From an uncultured Muribaculaceae bacterium (GTDB taxonomy: Bacteria; Bacteroidota; Bacteroidia; Bacteroidales; Muribaculaceae): a DNA stretch of 37,617 nucleotides. Numbering within the stretch: position 1 is the stretch's first letter; every line of letters starts with the position of its first letter. Shown one piece after another: positions 17,170 through 24,321 of this stretch. The translations under genes and the position numbers were made by a program. Where the stretch lies: the NCBI GenBank assembly GCA_910579035.1, contig CAJTSR010000026.1, positions 1-37,617 on the forward strand. Direction: 5' to 3'. The notes below the pieces were generated by a model that saw only the letters and a list, made by a program, of their open reading frames with translations, made no database searches and was not told the origin of the DNA.

Positions 17170-18849
17170 TTAGCCGAGAAGTTTTAGGAATAGTTCTAAA
17201 TCGGGAAGTTTTTTCTCAGATATTCTGTCTTTGATTCTCGCTTTTTTAGTGTATACAGAATTGGGTTTTATGCCTAAGAATACGCTGATTGCTTTTGGAG
17301 AAAATCCTGCAATCAACATGGCGACGAATGCAATATCGTTTTCCGACATCCAAGTGGCCTGCGACCTTAATTTTGAAATTGCACCGCCCGTATATTCGTC
17401 AACGGTATCACAAATCTGCCTTATGCTGTCATCGGAACGAAGTTGTTCTATTTCGGACGTTATAGAGCGTAGAAGCGACTTTTTGGATATTTCAGATTCG
17501 TCGTGGTCGAAGTATTGCGAGCAAAGAGAGTCCAGCATACCTGTATATTTGCTGAACAGGCGCGTATATAGCTCATTTTTAGCTGAAGCATTGTTTTGGT
17601 ACTCCTGAAGGTCTTTTTGTGCTATTAGCCTCATAGCTTGTTCAAGCTTTATATTAGAGTTTAAACTATGTATATAGGCAACATTGTTTTCTATTTCTTT
17701 GTCACGGCGGTATAAAAACCATCTGTAAGCTATTACTATGGCGAGGAGTATTATTATAATAATGAGGGCTGTTATTTTCGTGCGAAAAGCATTTTCCTGC
17801 TTTTCGAGAGCGAGGGCTACGAAATAATCTCTGTCGGCAAGTTCTAAAGCATCGTTGTTGGTAGTGGATATTATACGATTCTCAATATTACGTAATTGTC
17901 GTAGAAGCTCTGCCTCGTTTTTATAATCGGCATCAATACGCGCCATTGCGATTTCCATACTAAGGAAAGTCAAGGTATCGGCAAAGTTCTGAGCATTATC
18001 TTTGATTCGAGGAATGTAAGCTCGGGCTTTTTCTATATTGCCTTTTTCGAGAAAGATATCAAATGTTATTTCAAGTTCTTCTCTACTAAGAGCGTTTTCT
18101 CCGTATTCATCAATGATGGTATTGATGACGATTCCTGCACTGTCGCATTTGTTGATCTTATTATAACATAAAGCTTTAAATCGGAGTAGCCATAGGCGTG
18201 CATTGCTGCTTAAATAGTTCAATGTGGAAATGCTGTCTAATATTAGATGCATTTCTTCATAACGTTGAAGTCCGTAATAAGTTCCAGCAAGGTCTAATGC
18301 GCTAAAAACGCTGTGTTCTTCTTTGCCGGCGAGATGGTATTCTATGCGGGCGGTTTCGGCGTGTTTCAATGCCTCGATGCGGTTGTAACGCTCGTGGTAG
18401 AGGCTATGGAGTCGTTCTGCGCATTTGCCGATCCAGTAGTGGTCGCCTTGTTCAGATGCAAGCTCGAATGCGTGACGTGCACATAGCAGTGCCTGAGTGT
18501 GCTCGTTTGCATATTGGAGTATTGTAGCCCGTGAATAGAGCGATTGCATAAAATGTCGTTCGTCGGAGGTGCTTTTGTAGTAGTCGACGGCTGTGCTTAT
18601 GAGGGAGTCGTCGGTTTCTACGATGTAGTTGCGGTAGCGGGCGTAGGTTGTTAGGAGGGCGTGACGGGCTCGGTGGTTGTCAGAGCGCAGAGTGGCAGTG
18701 TCGATGGAGTCGAGGATTGCGAGAGAGCTGTCGGGAGCTGTTTCGATGCAGGCTTCGGCATGGTCGAGATGGCGCACGGTTTGGCGCGGTGTGCAGGCGG
18801 CGAGGATTGCGGCTGTTGCAACGATGTATAAGATTTTTTGAAGTTTCAG
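17170..18849 (-). CDS. Membrane-anchored TPR protein with C-terminal HTH
   Basis: The family joins sensor-like periplasmic TPRs to a cytoplasmic DNA-binding end. Seen here: TPR-like helices (about residues 25-330 after the signal), one membrane helix (TALIIIIILLAIVIAYRWFL, about 358-380), a coiled coil, then a LuxR-like helix-turn-helix at the C-terminus (SENDIAFVAMLIAGFSPKAI...IKPNSVYTKK). The first GTG or ATG in frame is GTG 18777, which leaves no signal peptide. Extending to CTG 18849 gives 559 residues starting (M)KLQKILYIVATAAILAAC, a textbook lipoprotein signal. The next in-frame stop upstream (TAA) leaves no ATG, so I take CTG as the likely start. Neighbouring small secreted genes could be targets; that is a guess. 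Confidence 0.82.
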   Translation of the reverse strand: MKLQKILYIVATAAILAACTPRQTVRHLDHAEACIETAPDSSLAILDSIDTATLRSDNHRARHALLTTYARYRNYIVETDDSLISTAVDYYKSTSDERHFMQSLYSRATILQYANEHTQALLCARHAFELASEQGDHYWIGKCAERLHSLYHERYNRIEALKHAETARIEYHLAGKEEHSVFSALDLAGTYYGLQRYEEMHLILDSISTLNYLSSNARLWLLRFKALCYNKINKCDSAGIVINTIIDEYGENALSREELEITFDIFLEKGNIEKARAYIPRIKDNAQNFADTLTFLSMEIAMARIDADYKNEAELLRQLRNIENRIISTTNNDALELADRDYFVALALEKQENAFRTKITALIIIIILLAIVIAYRWFLYRRDKEIENNVAYIHSLNSNIKLEQAMRLIAQKDLQEYQNNASAKNELYTRLFSKYTGMLDSLCSQYFDHDESEISKKSLLRSITSEIEQLRSDDSIRQICDTVDEYTGGAISKLRSQATWMSENDIAFVAMLIAGFSPKAISVFLGIKPNSVYTKKARIKDRISEKKLPDLELFLKLLG

Positions 18850-18974
18850 GGTTTCGATGTTTTCAAATAGAAGTTAGTATTTGCATTGTTTATTGCATTG
18901 TAGGAATGCCCTGATTGGACGTCCTTGGTCGAGTGGTGCGTTATATTTCGCGAATTCGGACACATGGCTGTCGG

Positions 18975-18982
18975 CAAAGGTA
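18975..18982 (-). promoter_or_regulatory. -7 box of the TPR/HTH regulator
   Basis: TACCTTTG on the minus strand, with CTTG (one change from TTTG) 20 bases upstream at 19003-19006. It implies a 5' leader of about 120 bases before the CTG start. Confidence 0.5.
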
Positions 18983-18995
18983 GGAAAAGGGTGGG

Positions 18996-19032
18996 AAAAA
19001 AGCAAGCGACTGGTTGAAGACGCTTGCTTTTT
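18996..19032 (-). terminator. Terminator of the ilvE-HD operon
   Basis: GCAAGCG (19002-19008) pairs with CGCTTGC (19021-19027), extended by A6 and T5 runs. Read on the minus strand the stem ends in TTTTTTCCC. It lies 27 bases past the HD gene stop and could work in both directions. Confidence 0.85.
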
Positions 19033-19058
19033 ATGCGGGTTGGGTGGGTGGTGTGTGT

Positions 19059-19604
19059 TTAGCCGAATGTTTTGTGGAGTTCGCGGAAGCGCGAAAGGAC
19101 GCCGGGGCCGAAACGAGCCATGGAGGCTTCGACGCGTTCGAGGTTTTTGCGCTTGCCGTCGCCTCCTTTTGAATAAAAGCAATCGGCGTAGCATATAAGC
19201 TTTTCAAGAATGCTCTGGGGCATGTACGAGCGGTCGGCAGGGAGAGGAAGTCCTGCCGAGGCTATTTCGTCGGTGGTAAGGCCTGCGCCTGTATGGCGCT
19301 CGGCTACGAGAGCATATACCTCGGGCGCGCCGTCGGCCCGCAGCATGTCGGCTCCGGCAGCCCCATGGGCAAGGTATGGCAGTGTGCCGTGGCAGTCGAT
19401 GCCGGGAGCATCTGTGGCTATTATGCCTATGTCGTGGAGCATTGCGGCAGCCTCTATGTCGGCTTCCGGAATATCAAGATTCTTGCGACCGGCAATTTCG
19501 ATGGCAAGCCGGGCCACAGCCGCGCTGTGAGATAACAAAATCCCGCGAACCTTGCGGTCGGCGGGATAATGTTTGTCAATTATAGTTTGCCAGAACTGTG
19601 TCAT
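19059..19604 (-). CDS. HD-domain phosphohydrolase
   Basis: A 181-residue cytosolic HD-superfamily protein. Metal ligands are visible as H26 (LLSHS), H57-D58 (MLHDIG), and a later His in ERHTGAGL. The family hydrolyses phosphate esters, often of nucleotides; this substrate is unknown. The HDIG spelling followed by a DCHG segment matches a group commonly annotated as uncharacterised HDIG proteins. The ATG at 19604 overlaps the ilvE stop (ATGA), so it is translationally coupled to ilvE; the longer frame would run inside ilvE. Confidence 0.9.
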   Translation of the reverse strand: MTQFWQTIIDKHYPADRKVRGILLSHSAAVARLAIEIAGRKNLDIPEADIEAAAMLHDIGIIATDAPGIDCHGTLPYLAHGAAGADMLRADGAPEVYALVAERHTGAGLTTDEIASAGLPLPADRSYMPQSILEKLICYADCFYSKGGDGKRKNLERVEASMARFGPGVLSRFRELHKTFG

Positions 19605-20623
19605 TCTACAATAGTGTTCCAGCCGTGGGTATCGGGTGTTTCGCCAAGGCGGATTGCGTTCAGGTGGTTGTAAAGGCGTGTGGTGACAGGGCCGGGCTTG
19701 CCGTCTTTCGACATAACGTATTTGATGCCCTTGTCGAGGTCGTCGATCTCGCCTATGGGTGAGCATACGGCCGCTGTGCCGCAGGCTGCAGCCTCGGAGC
19801 ATTCTGCGAGCTCTTCCACGGCTATCGGGCGCTGTTCGACTTCGATGCCCATATCGCGCGCTATGTCCATAAGGCTCATATTGGTTATGGAGGGCAGGAT
19901 TGAGTCAGATTTCGGAGTGATGTATTTGCCGTCTTTGATGGCGTAGAAATTGGCCGGGCCGCATTCGTCGAGGTATTTCTTCTCTTTGGGATCGAGATAA
20001 AGCACTGCGGAGTATCCGAGCTCGTGAGCCTTGTGGCCGGCGCCGAGAGAGGCTGCATAGTTTCCGCCCACTTTCCAGCGACCTGTTCCCTGAGGAGCCA
20101 CGCGGTCGTACTGGCGCATTATGCACATATTGGTGTTTTTGAATCCGCCTTTGAAGTACGGACCCACCGGGGTTACCATGATTATGAAAAGGTACTCGTC
20201 GGCTTCTTTAACACCGATGCGGGGCGTCATACCTATTTCGAGAGGACGGATATAGAGCGATGCTCCTGTGCCGTAAGGCGGGATGAATCGTTCGTTGAGC
20301 TTTACTGCCTTTATGCACATTTCCTCGAACAGCTCTACGGGTATCGGCTCCATCAGGAGTCCTTTGGCTGATTCGCGCATGCGCTTGGCATTTTCTTCAA
20401 GGCGGAAAATACGAATTTTTCCGTCAGCTCCGCGGAAGGCTTTCAAGCCTTCGAATACTTCCTGGCCGTAGTGGAGCGTGGTGGCGGCCATGTGTATGTT
20501 TACTGTTTCGGATTGGGAAATCTCGATAGGACCCCATTTTCCGTCGCGGAAGGCGCAACGTACGTTGTAGTCGGTGGGGAAGTAACCAAATGGGAGGTTT
20601 GCCCAGTCTATTTGCTTATCCAT
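19601..20623 (-). CDS. ilvE: Branched-chain amino acid aminotransferase
   Basis: PLP enzyme that makes the final, reversible transfer in leucine, isoleucine and valine synthesis (fold type IV). The 340 residues include FEGLKAFRG, the PLP lysine K184 in RWKVGGNYAAS, the phosphate-binding YLDECGPANFYAI, and the SGxx-like ACGTAAVCSP near the C-terminus. The length is normal and the start MDKQIDW fits the family. It is the first gene of a two-gene unit with the HD-domain gene, served by two tandem promoters. No other ilv gene is in the window. Confidence 0.97.
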   Translation of the reverse strand: MDKQIDWANLPFGYFPTDYNVRCAFRDGKWGPIEISQSETVNIHMAATTLHYGQEVFEGLKAFRGADGKIRIFRLEENAKRMRESAKGLLMEPIPVELFEEMCIKAVKLNERFIPPYGTGASLYIRPLEIGMTPRIGVKEADEYLFIIMVTPVGPYFKGGFKNTNMCIMRQYDRVAPQGTGRWKVGGNYAASLGAGHKAHELGYSAVLYLDPKEKKYLDECGPANFYAIKDGKYITPKSDSILPSITNMSLMDIARDMGIEVEQRPIAVEELAECSEAAACGTAAVCSPIGEIDDLDKGIKYVMSKDGKPGPVTTRLYNHLNAIRLGETPDTHGWNTIVE

Positions 20624-20650
20624 TTTCGATTATTTTTGGTTAGCGTTATG

Positions 20651-20683
20651 CAAAGATACGAATAAGTCGAGCGCAAAAGCAAA
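20651..20683 (-). promoter_or_regulatory. ilvE: ilvE promoter, proximal
   Basis: On the minus strand TTTG (20680-20683), 21 bases, TATCTTTG (20651-20658), 28 bases before the ilvE start. Confidence 0.75.
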
Positions 20684-20725
20684 TTTATTTAATTTTGCCG
20701 AGCGTGAGTATCTAAGGCAGTCAGC

Positions 20726-20758
20726 CAAAGATACGGATAAGTCGAGCGCAAAAACAAA
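20726..20758 (-). promoter_or_regulatory. ilvE: ilvE promoter, distal copy
   Basis: On the minus strand TTTG (20755-20758), 21 bases, TATCTTTG (20726-20733). It would also transcribe towards ilvE and give a leader 75 bases longer. Confidence 0.65.
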
Positions 20759-20776
20759 TTTGTTCGGCGTTATTGA

Positions 20777-20818
20777 GGAAAAGCGCCGCCAGCGACAGAC
20801 TTGTGGCTGGCGGCGCTT
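20777..20818 (-). terminator. Terminator of the serC-serA operon
   Basis: Perfect 12-bp GC-rich stem AAGCGCCGCCAG (20781-20792) with CTGGCGGCGCTT (20807-20818). On the minus strand it ends in CTTTTCC. It is now separated from serA by the inserted repeat element. Confidence 0.75.
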
Positions 20819-20842
20819 GTGTCATTTTGGCAGCTTTTCTTA

Positions 20843-21004
20843 GAGTATGTTTACTTTTAACTCTATGAAATCCTTAGAAGTTTTTTCGGCCTGTTTCAAG
20901 CTTTCATTCAGTCGTTATGGAACCCCATAACTCCTTCATTCAATCTCAAAACATACTCGAAAAATCATTCTAAATCTTAACATAAGCCAAAAGTAAACAT
21001 ACTC
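20843..21004. mobile_element. 162-bp inverted-repeat element (MITE-like), copy 1
   Basis: The ends are 16-bp inverted repeats, GAGTATGTTTACTTTT on the left and its complement on the right, flanked on each side by TTA (20840-20842 and 21005-21007), consistent with a 3-bp target duplication. The right TTA is also the serA stop codon read in reverse. Inside is a palindrome GTTATGG-AACC-CCATAAC, and the terminal AACATACTC recurs internally near 20950. No coding frame is present, so movement would need an outside transposase. Its right 95 bases recur, inverted, at 37523-37617 with one mismatch. Confidence 0.75.
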
Positions 21005-21922
21005 TTAGTTCACACGGAAGCGGTCTGTTCCGTCGGCAAAGAATGCTACAATCTGGCGAGCAGCCGCAACGCCGGCGTTCAAATTGGCCTCAGCCGTCTG
21101 CGCGCCGCTTTTCTTCGGGGTGAAGAACACTCGCTTACCGAACTGCTCCACCAAGGCGTCGGCGTTTTTGGGCTTGACGTCGGCGAAGTATTTGATGTCG
21201 GGACGCTCGCGAAGTACTTCTTCAAGCTCGGCTTCGTTGATAACTTCCTTGCGCGCCGTGTTGATGAGCACAGCTCCCTTTGGCATTCTGCTTATAAGGT
21301 CACGGCCTATCGAGCCAGTCGTTTCGGGAGTGGCAGGTATGTGAATCGACACGATGTCGCTTTCTCCGTACAGTGCCGGAACGGATTCTGCCACGCCTAC
21401 ACCGGCGTCGGCCATAACCTCTACCGGGCAATATGGGTCGATTGCTTTTACTTCCATGCCGAATCCACGGGCTATGGAGGCTACATGGCGGCTAACTTGG
21501 CCGAAAGCCTGCAGGCCGAGTCGCTTGCCGCTTATTTCAAATCCTGTGGTGCCGTCGTAGCTGTTTCGCGCCGCCATTATGGCCATTCCGATTACAAGCT
21601 CTGCAACGGCGCGGGAGTTTTGCCCCGGAGTGTTTTCGACGATTGCTCCGGCTGCAGTGGCTGCCTTGAGGTCTATATTGTCGTAGCCAGCACCTGCGCG
21701 TACCACTATCTTCAGGTTGGGAGCGGCCGCAAATAATGCCTCGTCAACGATGTCGGAGCGCACTATCAGCGCGTCGGCTGTGGCAGCGGCTGCACGCAGC
21801 TCGTCGGCAGAAGTGTATTTTTCAAGAAGCACCGGTGTGTGGCCGGCTTCGGTGAGCACGCGTTTGATTTCAGCGACAGCCTTGGCCGAAAAAGGCTTCT
21901 CGGTAGCTATGAGTACGTTCAT
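21005..21922 (-). CDS. serA: D-3-phosphoglycerate dehydrogenase, short form
   Basis: NAD-dependent first step of serine synthesis, acting next to SerC. The 305 residues hold the substrate-binding RAGAGYDNID (76-85), a Rossmann motif LGLQAFGQVSRH, and catalytic R224 in NTARKEVIN. The normal catalytic His is Lys270 (FFTPKKSGAQTAEAN) and the usual Glu region reads ADVKPKN; this pattern is shared with Bacteroidetes relatives and, from memory, with the Entamoeba enzyme. There is no ACT domain, so serine feedback of the classical kind is unlikely. The ATG at 21922 is chosen over 21952, which lies inside serC; 13 bases separate it from the serC stop. Confidence 0.93.
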   Translation of the reverse strand: MNVLIATEKPFSAKAVAEIKRVLTEAGHTPVLLEKYTSADELRAAAATADALIVRSDIVDEALFAAAPNLKIVVRAGAGYDNIDLKAATAAGAIVENTPGQNSRAVAELVIGMAIMAARNSYDGTTGFEISGKRLGLQAFGQVSRHVASIARGFGMEVKAIDPYCPVEVMADAGVGVAESVPALYGESDIVSIHIPATPETTGSIGRDLISRMPKGAVLINTARKEVINEAELEEVLRERPDIKYFADVKPKNADALVEQFGKRVFFTPKKSGAQTAEANLNAGVAAARQIVAFFADGTDRFRVN

Positions 21923-21935
21923 ATTCTTTGATGCC

Positions 21936-23006
21936 TTAGTGGATTGATTCAAAATCGTTCATAGCGTCTACAAGTACTTTGACGCTTTCGAGAGGCAGGG
22001 CGTTGTACAGAGATGCGCGGAAACCACCCACAGAGCGGTGTCCCTTGATGCCTACGATGCCTCGTTCGGCACAGAAGTCGATGAAGCCCGCTTCGAGATG
22101 CTTGTATTCGGGAGTCATAACGAAGCATACGTTCATTATAGAGCGGTCGGCAGGGTCTGTCACAGTGCCGGTGAACATCTTGGAGCTGTCAATTGCGTCG
22201 TAGAGGTAAGATGCTTTCTCGATGTCGCGGCGTTCAAGTTCGGTGATTCCGCCAAGTTCCTTGTAATATCTGAGGGTCTGCAACGCGGAGAAGATGGGCA
22301 GCACCGGGGGCGTGTTGAACATCGAGCCTTTCTTTATGTGCGTGCGGTAGTCGAGCATTGTGGGAATGGGGCGGTCTACCTTGCCGAGAGCGGATTCGCG
22401 AACAATTACGAGTGTCACACCTGCGGGGGCGAGGTTCTTCTGCGCGCCGGCATATACGGCGTCATATTTGGAGAAGTCGATGGGACGCGAGAAGATGTCG
22501 GAACTCATATCGGCTACGAGCGGGCATGGTGCATCGGGATCGGTGCGTATCTCCGTGCCGTAGATGGTGTTGTTTGTGGTGAAGTGGAAGTAATCTACGT
22601 CGGCCGGGATTGTGAAGCCCTTGGGTATGTATGTGTATCCGGCTTCTTTTGACGATGCAAGCACGTCGACTTCGCCAAAGAGGCGCGCCTCCTTGATGGC
22701 GTTTGAAGCCCATGTGCCGGTATCGATGTATGCCGCACGCTTGGCGAGAAGGTTGTACGGAAGCATGCAGAACTGCATTGATGCTCCGCCTCCGAGCCAA
22801 AGCACGTGGAAGCCTTCCGGTATGTCGAGAAGTTCTTTCACCAGGGCTGAAGCCTCGTCGATTACGGCCTGGAACTGTTTGCTGCGGTGGGAGATTTCAA
22901 GAAGCGAAAGGCCCATGTCGGCAAAGTTGATGATAGCGTCGGCAGTATTCCGAATGGTGTATTCACTCAGAATCGACGGCCCTGCGTAGAAGTTATGTTT
23001 CTTCAT
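21936..23006 (-). CDS. serC: Phosphoserine aminotransferase
   Basis: PLP enzyme that converts 3-phosphohydroxypyruvate to phosphoserine. The 356 residues start MKKHNFYAGPS and include LWLGGGASMQF (phosphate-binding), the PLP lysine K190 in YAGAQKNLAPAG, and a C-terminal KGHRSVGGFRASLYNA that binds substrate. It leads serA in a two-gene operon from a promoter upstream. The length and start are normal for the family. Confidence 0.97.
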   Translation of the reverse strand: MKKHNFYAGPSILSEYTIRNTADAIINFADMGLSLLEISHRSKQFQAVIDEASALVKELLDIPEGFHVLWLGGGASMQFCMLPYNLLAKRAAYIDTGTWASNAIKEARLFGEVDVLASSKEAGYTYIPKGFTIPADVDYFHFTTNNTIYGTEIRTDPDAPCPLVADMSSDIFSRPIDFSKYDAVYAGAQKNLAPAGVTLVIVRESALGKVDRPIPTMLDYRTHIKKGSMFNTPPVLPIFSALQTLRYYKELGGITELERRDIEKASYLYDAIDSSKMFTGTVTDPADRSIMNVCFVMTPEYKHLEAGFIDFCAERGIVGIKGHRSVGGFRASLYNALPLESVKVLVDAMNDFESIH

Positions 23007-23034
23007 CTTTTAAGGTGTTGAGGGGTTGTGCTTG

Positions 23035-23065
23035 CAAATTTAGCTAATGATTTTGGATTTGCAAA
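23035..23065 (-). promoter_or_regulatory. serC: serC-serA promoter
   Basis: On the minus strand TTTG (23062-23065), 19 bases, TAAATTTG (23035-23042), 29 bases before the serC start. Confidence 0.75.
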
Positions 23066-23096
23066 TATTTCCGGACTTTTTTGCAAAATGAAAGCA

Positions 23097-23139
23097 CAAA
23101 CCCTGCCGAAATCCGTTTTTACGGGGCTGGCAGGGTTTG
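23097..23139 (-). terminator. Terminator of the 56-residue gene
   Basis: Perfect 11-bp stem CAAACCCTGCC (23097-23107) with GGCAGGGTTTG (23129-23139). It lies 18 bases past the small gene's stop on the minus strand; a T-rich stretch with CATTTTGCAAAAAAG follows. A plus-strand reading is also followed by TTTTTG. Confidence 0.6.
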
Positions 23140-23157
23140 CGTTAAGTCGTTTTTGTT

Positions 23158-23328
23158 TTAGTTAAGAACAATCTGACAGGAGGGTAGCCGTCGGTCAGAG
23201 TATAGGCAGCGGGCATACTGGCGAATTATCTCTATGGTTGCCGGCTTAGGGCCGTCGGATATGCGGAGTTTGCTCATGGCATTGCTTTGCTTGCGGCGGC
23301 GTAAGGGTAGAGTAGAGTTTTTCTCCAT
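23158..23328 (-). CDS. Small basic protein, 56 residues, unknown
   Basis: A complete frame from ATG 23328 to TAA 23158. The N-terminus is basic (MEKNSTLPLRRRKQSNAM), followed by LRISDGPKPATIEIIRQYAR, then CLYSDRRLPSCQIVLN. The core 'PxxATxxxIRQxAR' with a closing 'LN' looks like a short conserved segment I associate with small unnamed Bacteroidales proteins, but I cannot confirm this. It has a terminator-like hairpin just downstream, which supports it being real. No clear promoter is visible. The one helix and short tail suggest a small regulatory or binding peptide; that is a guess. Confidence 0.6.
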   Translation of the reverse strand: MEKNSTLPLRRRKQSNAMSKLRISDGPKPATIEIIRQYARCLYSDRRLPSCQIVLN

Positions 23329-23683
23329 AGGCAGTAGAGGGAAAGGATGCGAAAAAATTGTGTATAACTATAGATGCGTTCACAGAATGTCGTGTGTCAT
23401 TCTCTGTGCTATTAAAACGCTAACTGAGGCTTTTTTATTGTTGCGAAAGTGAAAAAATGTGCGAATGGTGCCTCAACTTTGACTGCGCGATATTATTGTG
23501 CATTATGTGTTAAATAATCTGAATCGGACGCTGCGCGCGTTTGTGAATAATGGCAAAATAGCTATCTTTGCATATGGTATGACGCGCAAAGCATCATGCC
23601 TATAGTTAAATTGATATACGAACCAATCAAAAATCGCTATTGCCTATCGCACATCTCTACTCAAATCAATCAGGAATAGACCG
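23329..23683. other. Intergenic region before the ECF sigma gene
   Basis: It holds the promoter of the sigma gene (23540-23570). It also has an imperfect hairpin near 23380-23410 (CACAGAATG against CATTCTCTGTG) followed some 30 bases later by a T-run on the plus strand. I see no conserved frame in it. Confidence 0.4.
23540..23570 (+). promoter_or_regulatory. Promoter of the ECF sigma gene
   Basis: TTTG (23540-23543), 19 bases, TATCTTTG (23563-23570). A leader of about 110 bases precedes the start codon. The match to the housekeeping pattern suggests it is not solely autoregulated. Confidence 0.72.
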
Positions 23684-24274
23684 ATGCGAAATTTAGATAA
23701 GTATACCGACGAGCAGTTGGTAGCCGCGTATGCCTCAGGCGACAATGAAGCATTCGATGCCTTGTTGCTGCGCCATAAAAACAGGCTTTTCACATACATA
23801 GTACAGATGGTTCGCGACCGCGACCTTGCCGATGATATTTTTCAGGAAACTTTTGTCAAGGCAATAACCACGATACGCCAGGGACGTTACAACGACTTCG
23901 GCAAGTTTTCGGCATGGATTACCCGCATTGCCCGCAACCTTGCCATAGACTCTTTCAGGGCAGAAAAAAGCGAGGCTACAGTTTCTACCGATGACACTAA
24001 TTTCGACGTGTTGAACCGGCGTGAATTGTCGGAAGAAACAGTCGAGGACGCAATGATCGACCTACAGATAGAGCACGATGTGCGACGCCTTGTCGACGAG
24101 CTCCCGGAGCCTCAACGCGAAGTGCTGATGATGCGGTTTTATAAGAATCTCTCATTTAAGGAAATAGCGGAAATAACCGGCGTTAGCATAAATACGGCAC
24201 TTGGCCGCATGCGCTACGCCATACTTAACATGCGCCGCCTCGCCCGCGAGAAAGAACTCATTCTCTCAAGGTAG
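23684..24274 (+). CDS. RNA polymerase sigma factor, ECF type
   Basis: A 196-residue sigma-70 family protein with region 2 (about 20-90: LADDIFQETFVKAI, FSAWITRIARNLAIDSFR) and region 4 (about 125-185: LPEPQREVLMMRFYKNLSFKEIAEITGVSINTALGR, here in two parts). It recruits core polymerase to a set of promoters I cannot name. ECF factors usually sit beside an anti-sigma gene; here the next gene is convergent, so none is adjacent. The N-terminal 'DEQLVAAYASGDNEAFD' is typical of Bacteroidetes ECF proteins. Confidence 0.94.
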   Translation: MRNLDKYTDEQLVAAYASGDNEAFDALLLRHKNRLFTYIVQMVRDRDLADDIFQETFVKAITTIRQGRYNDFGKFSAWITRIARNLAIDSFRAEKSEATVSTDDTNFDVLNRRELSEETVEDAMIDLQIEHDVRRLVDELPEPQREVLMMRFYKNLSFKEIAEITGVSINTALGRMRYAILNMRRLAREKELILSR

Positions 24275-24321
24275 CCGATTCATATAATAGTCGGGTATGG
24301 AGCTATCTTGGCTTCCACGCC

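Larger units (their letters stand above)
20651..20761 (-). repeat. Direct repeat carrying two copies of a promoter
   Basis: The 36 bases from 20651 recur from 20726 with two mismatches, so the whole promoter is present twice, 75 bases apart. The common core holds the -7 box, GTCGAGCGC on the plus strand, and the -33 box. Confidence 0.8.

Noticed and set aside
23234..23452. 72-codon plus-strand frame
   Set aside because: It overlaps the more plausible 56-residue minus-strand gene and shows no protein-like pattern.
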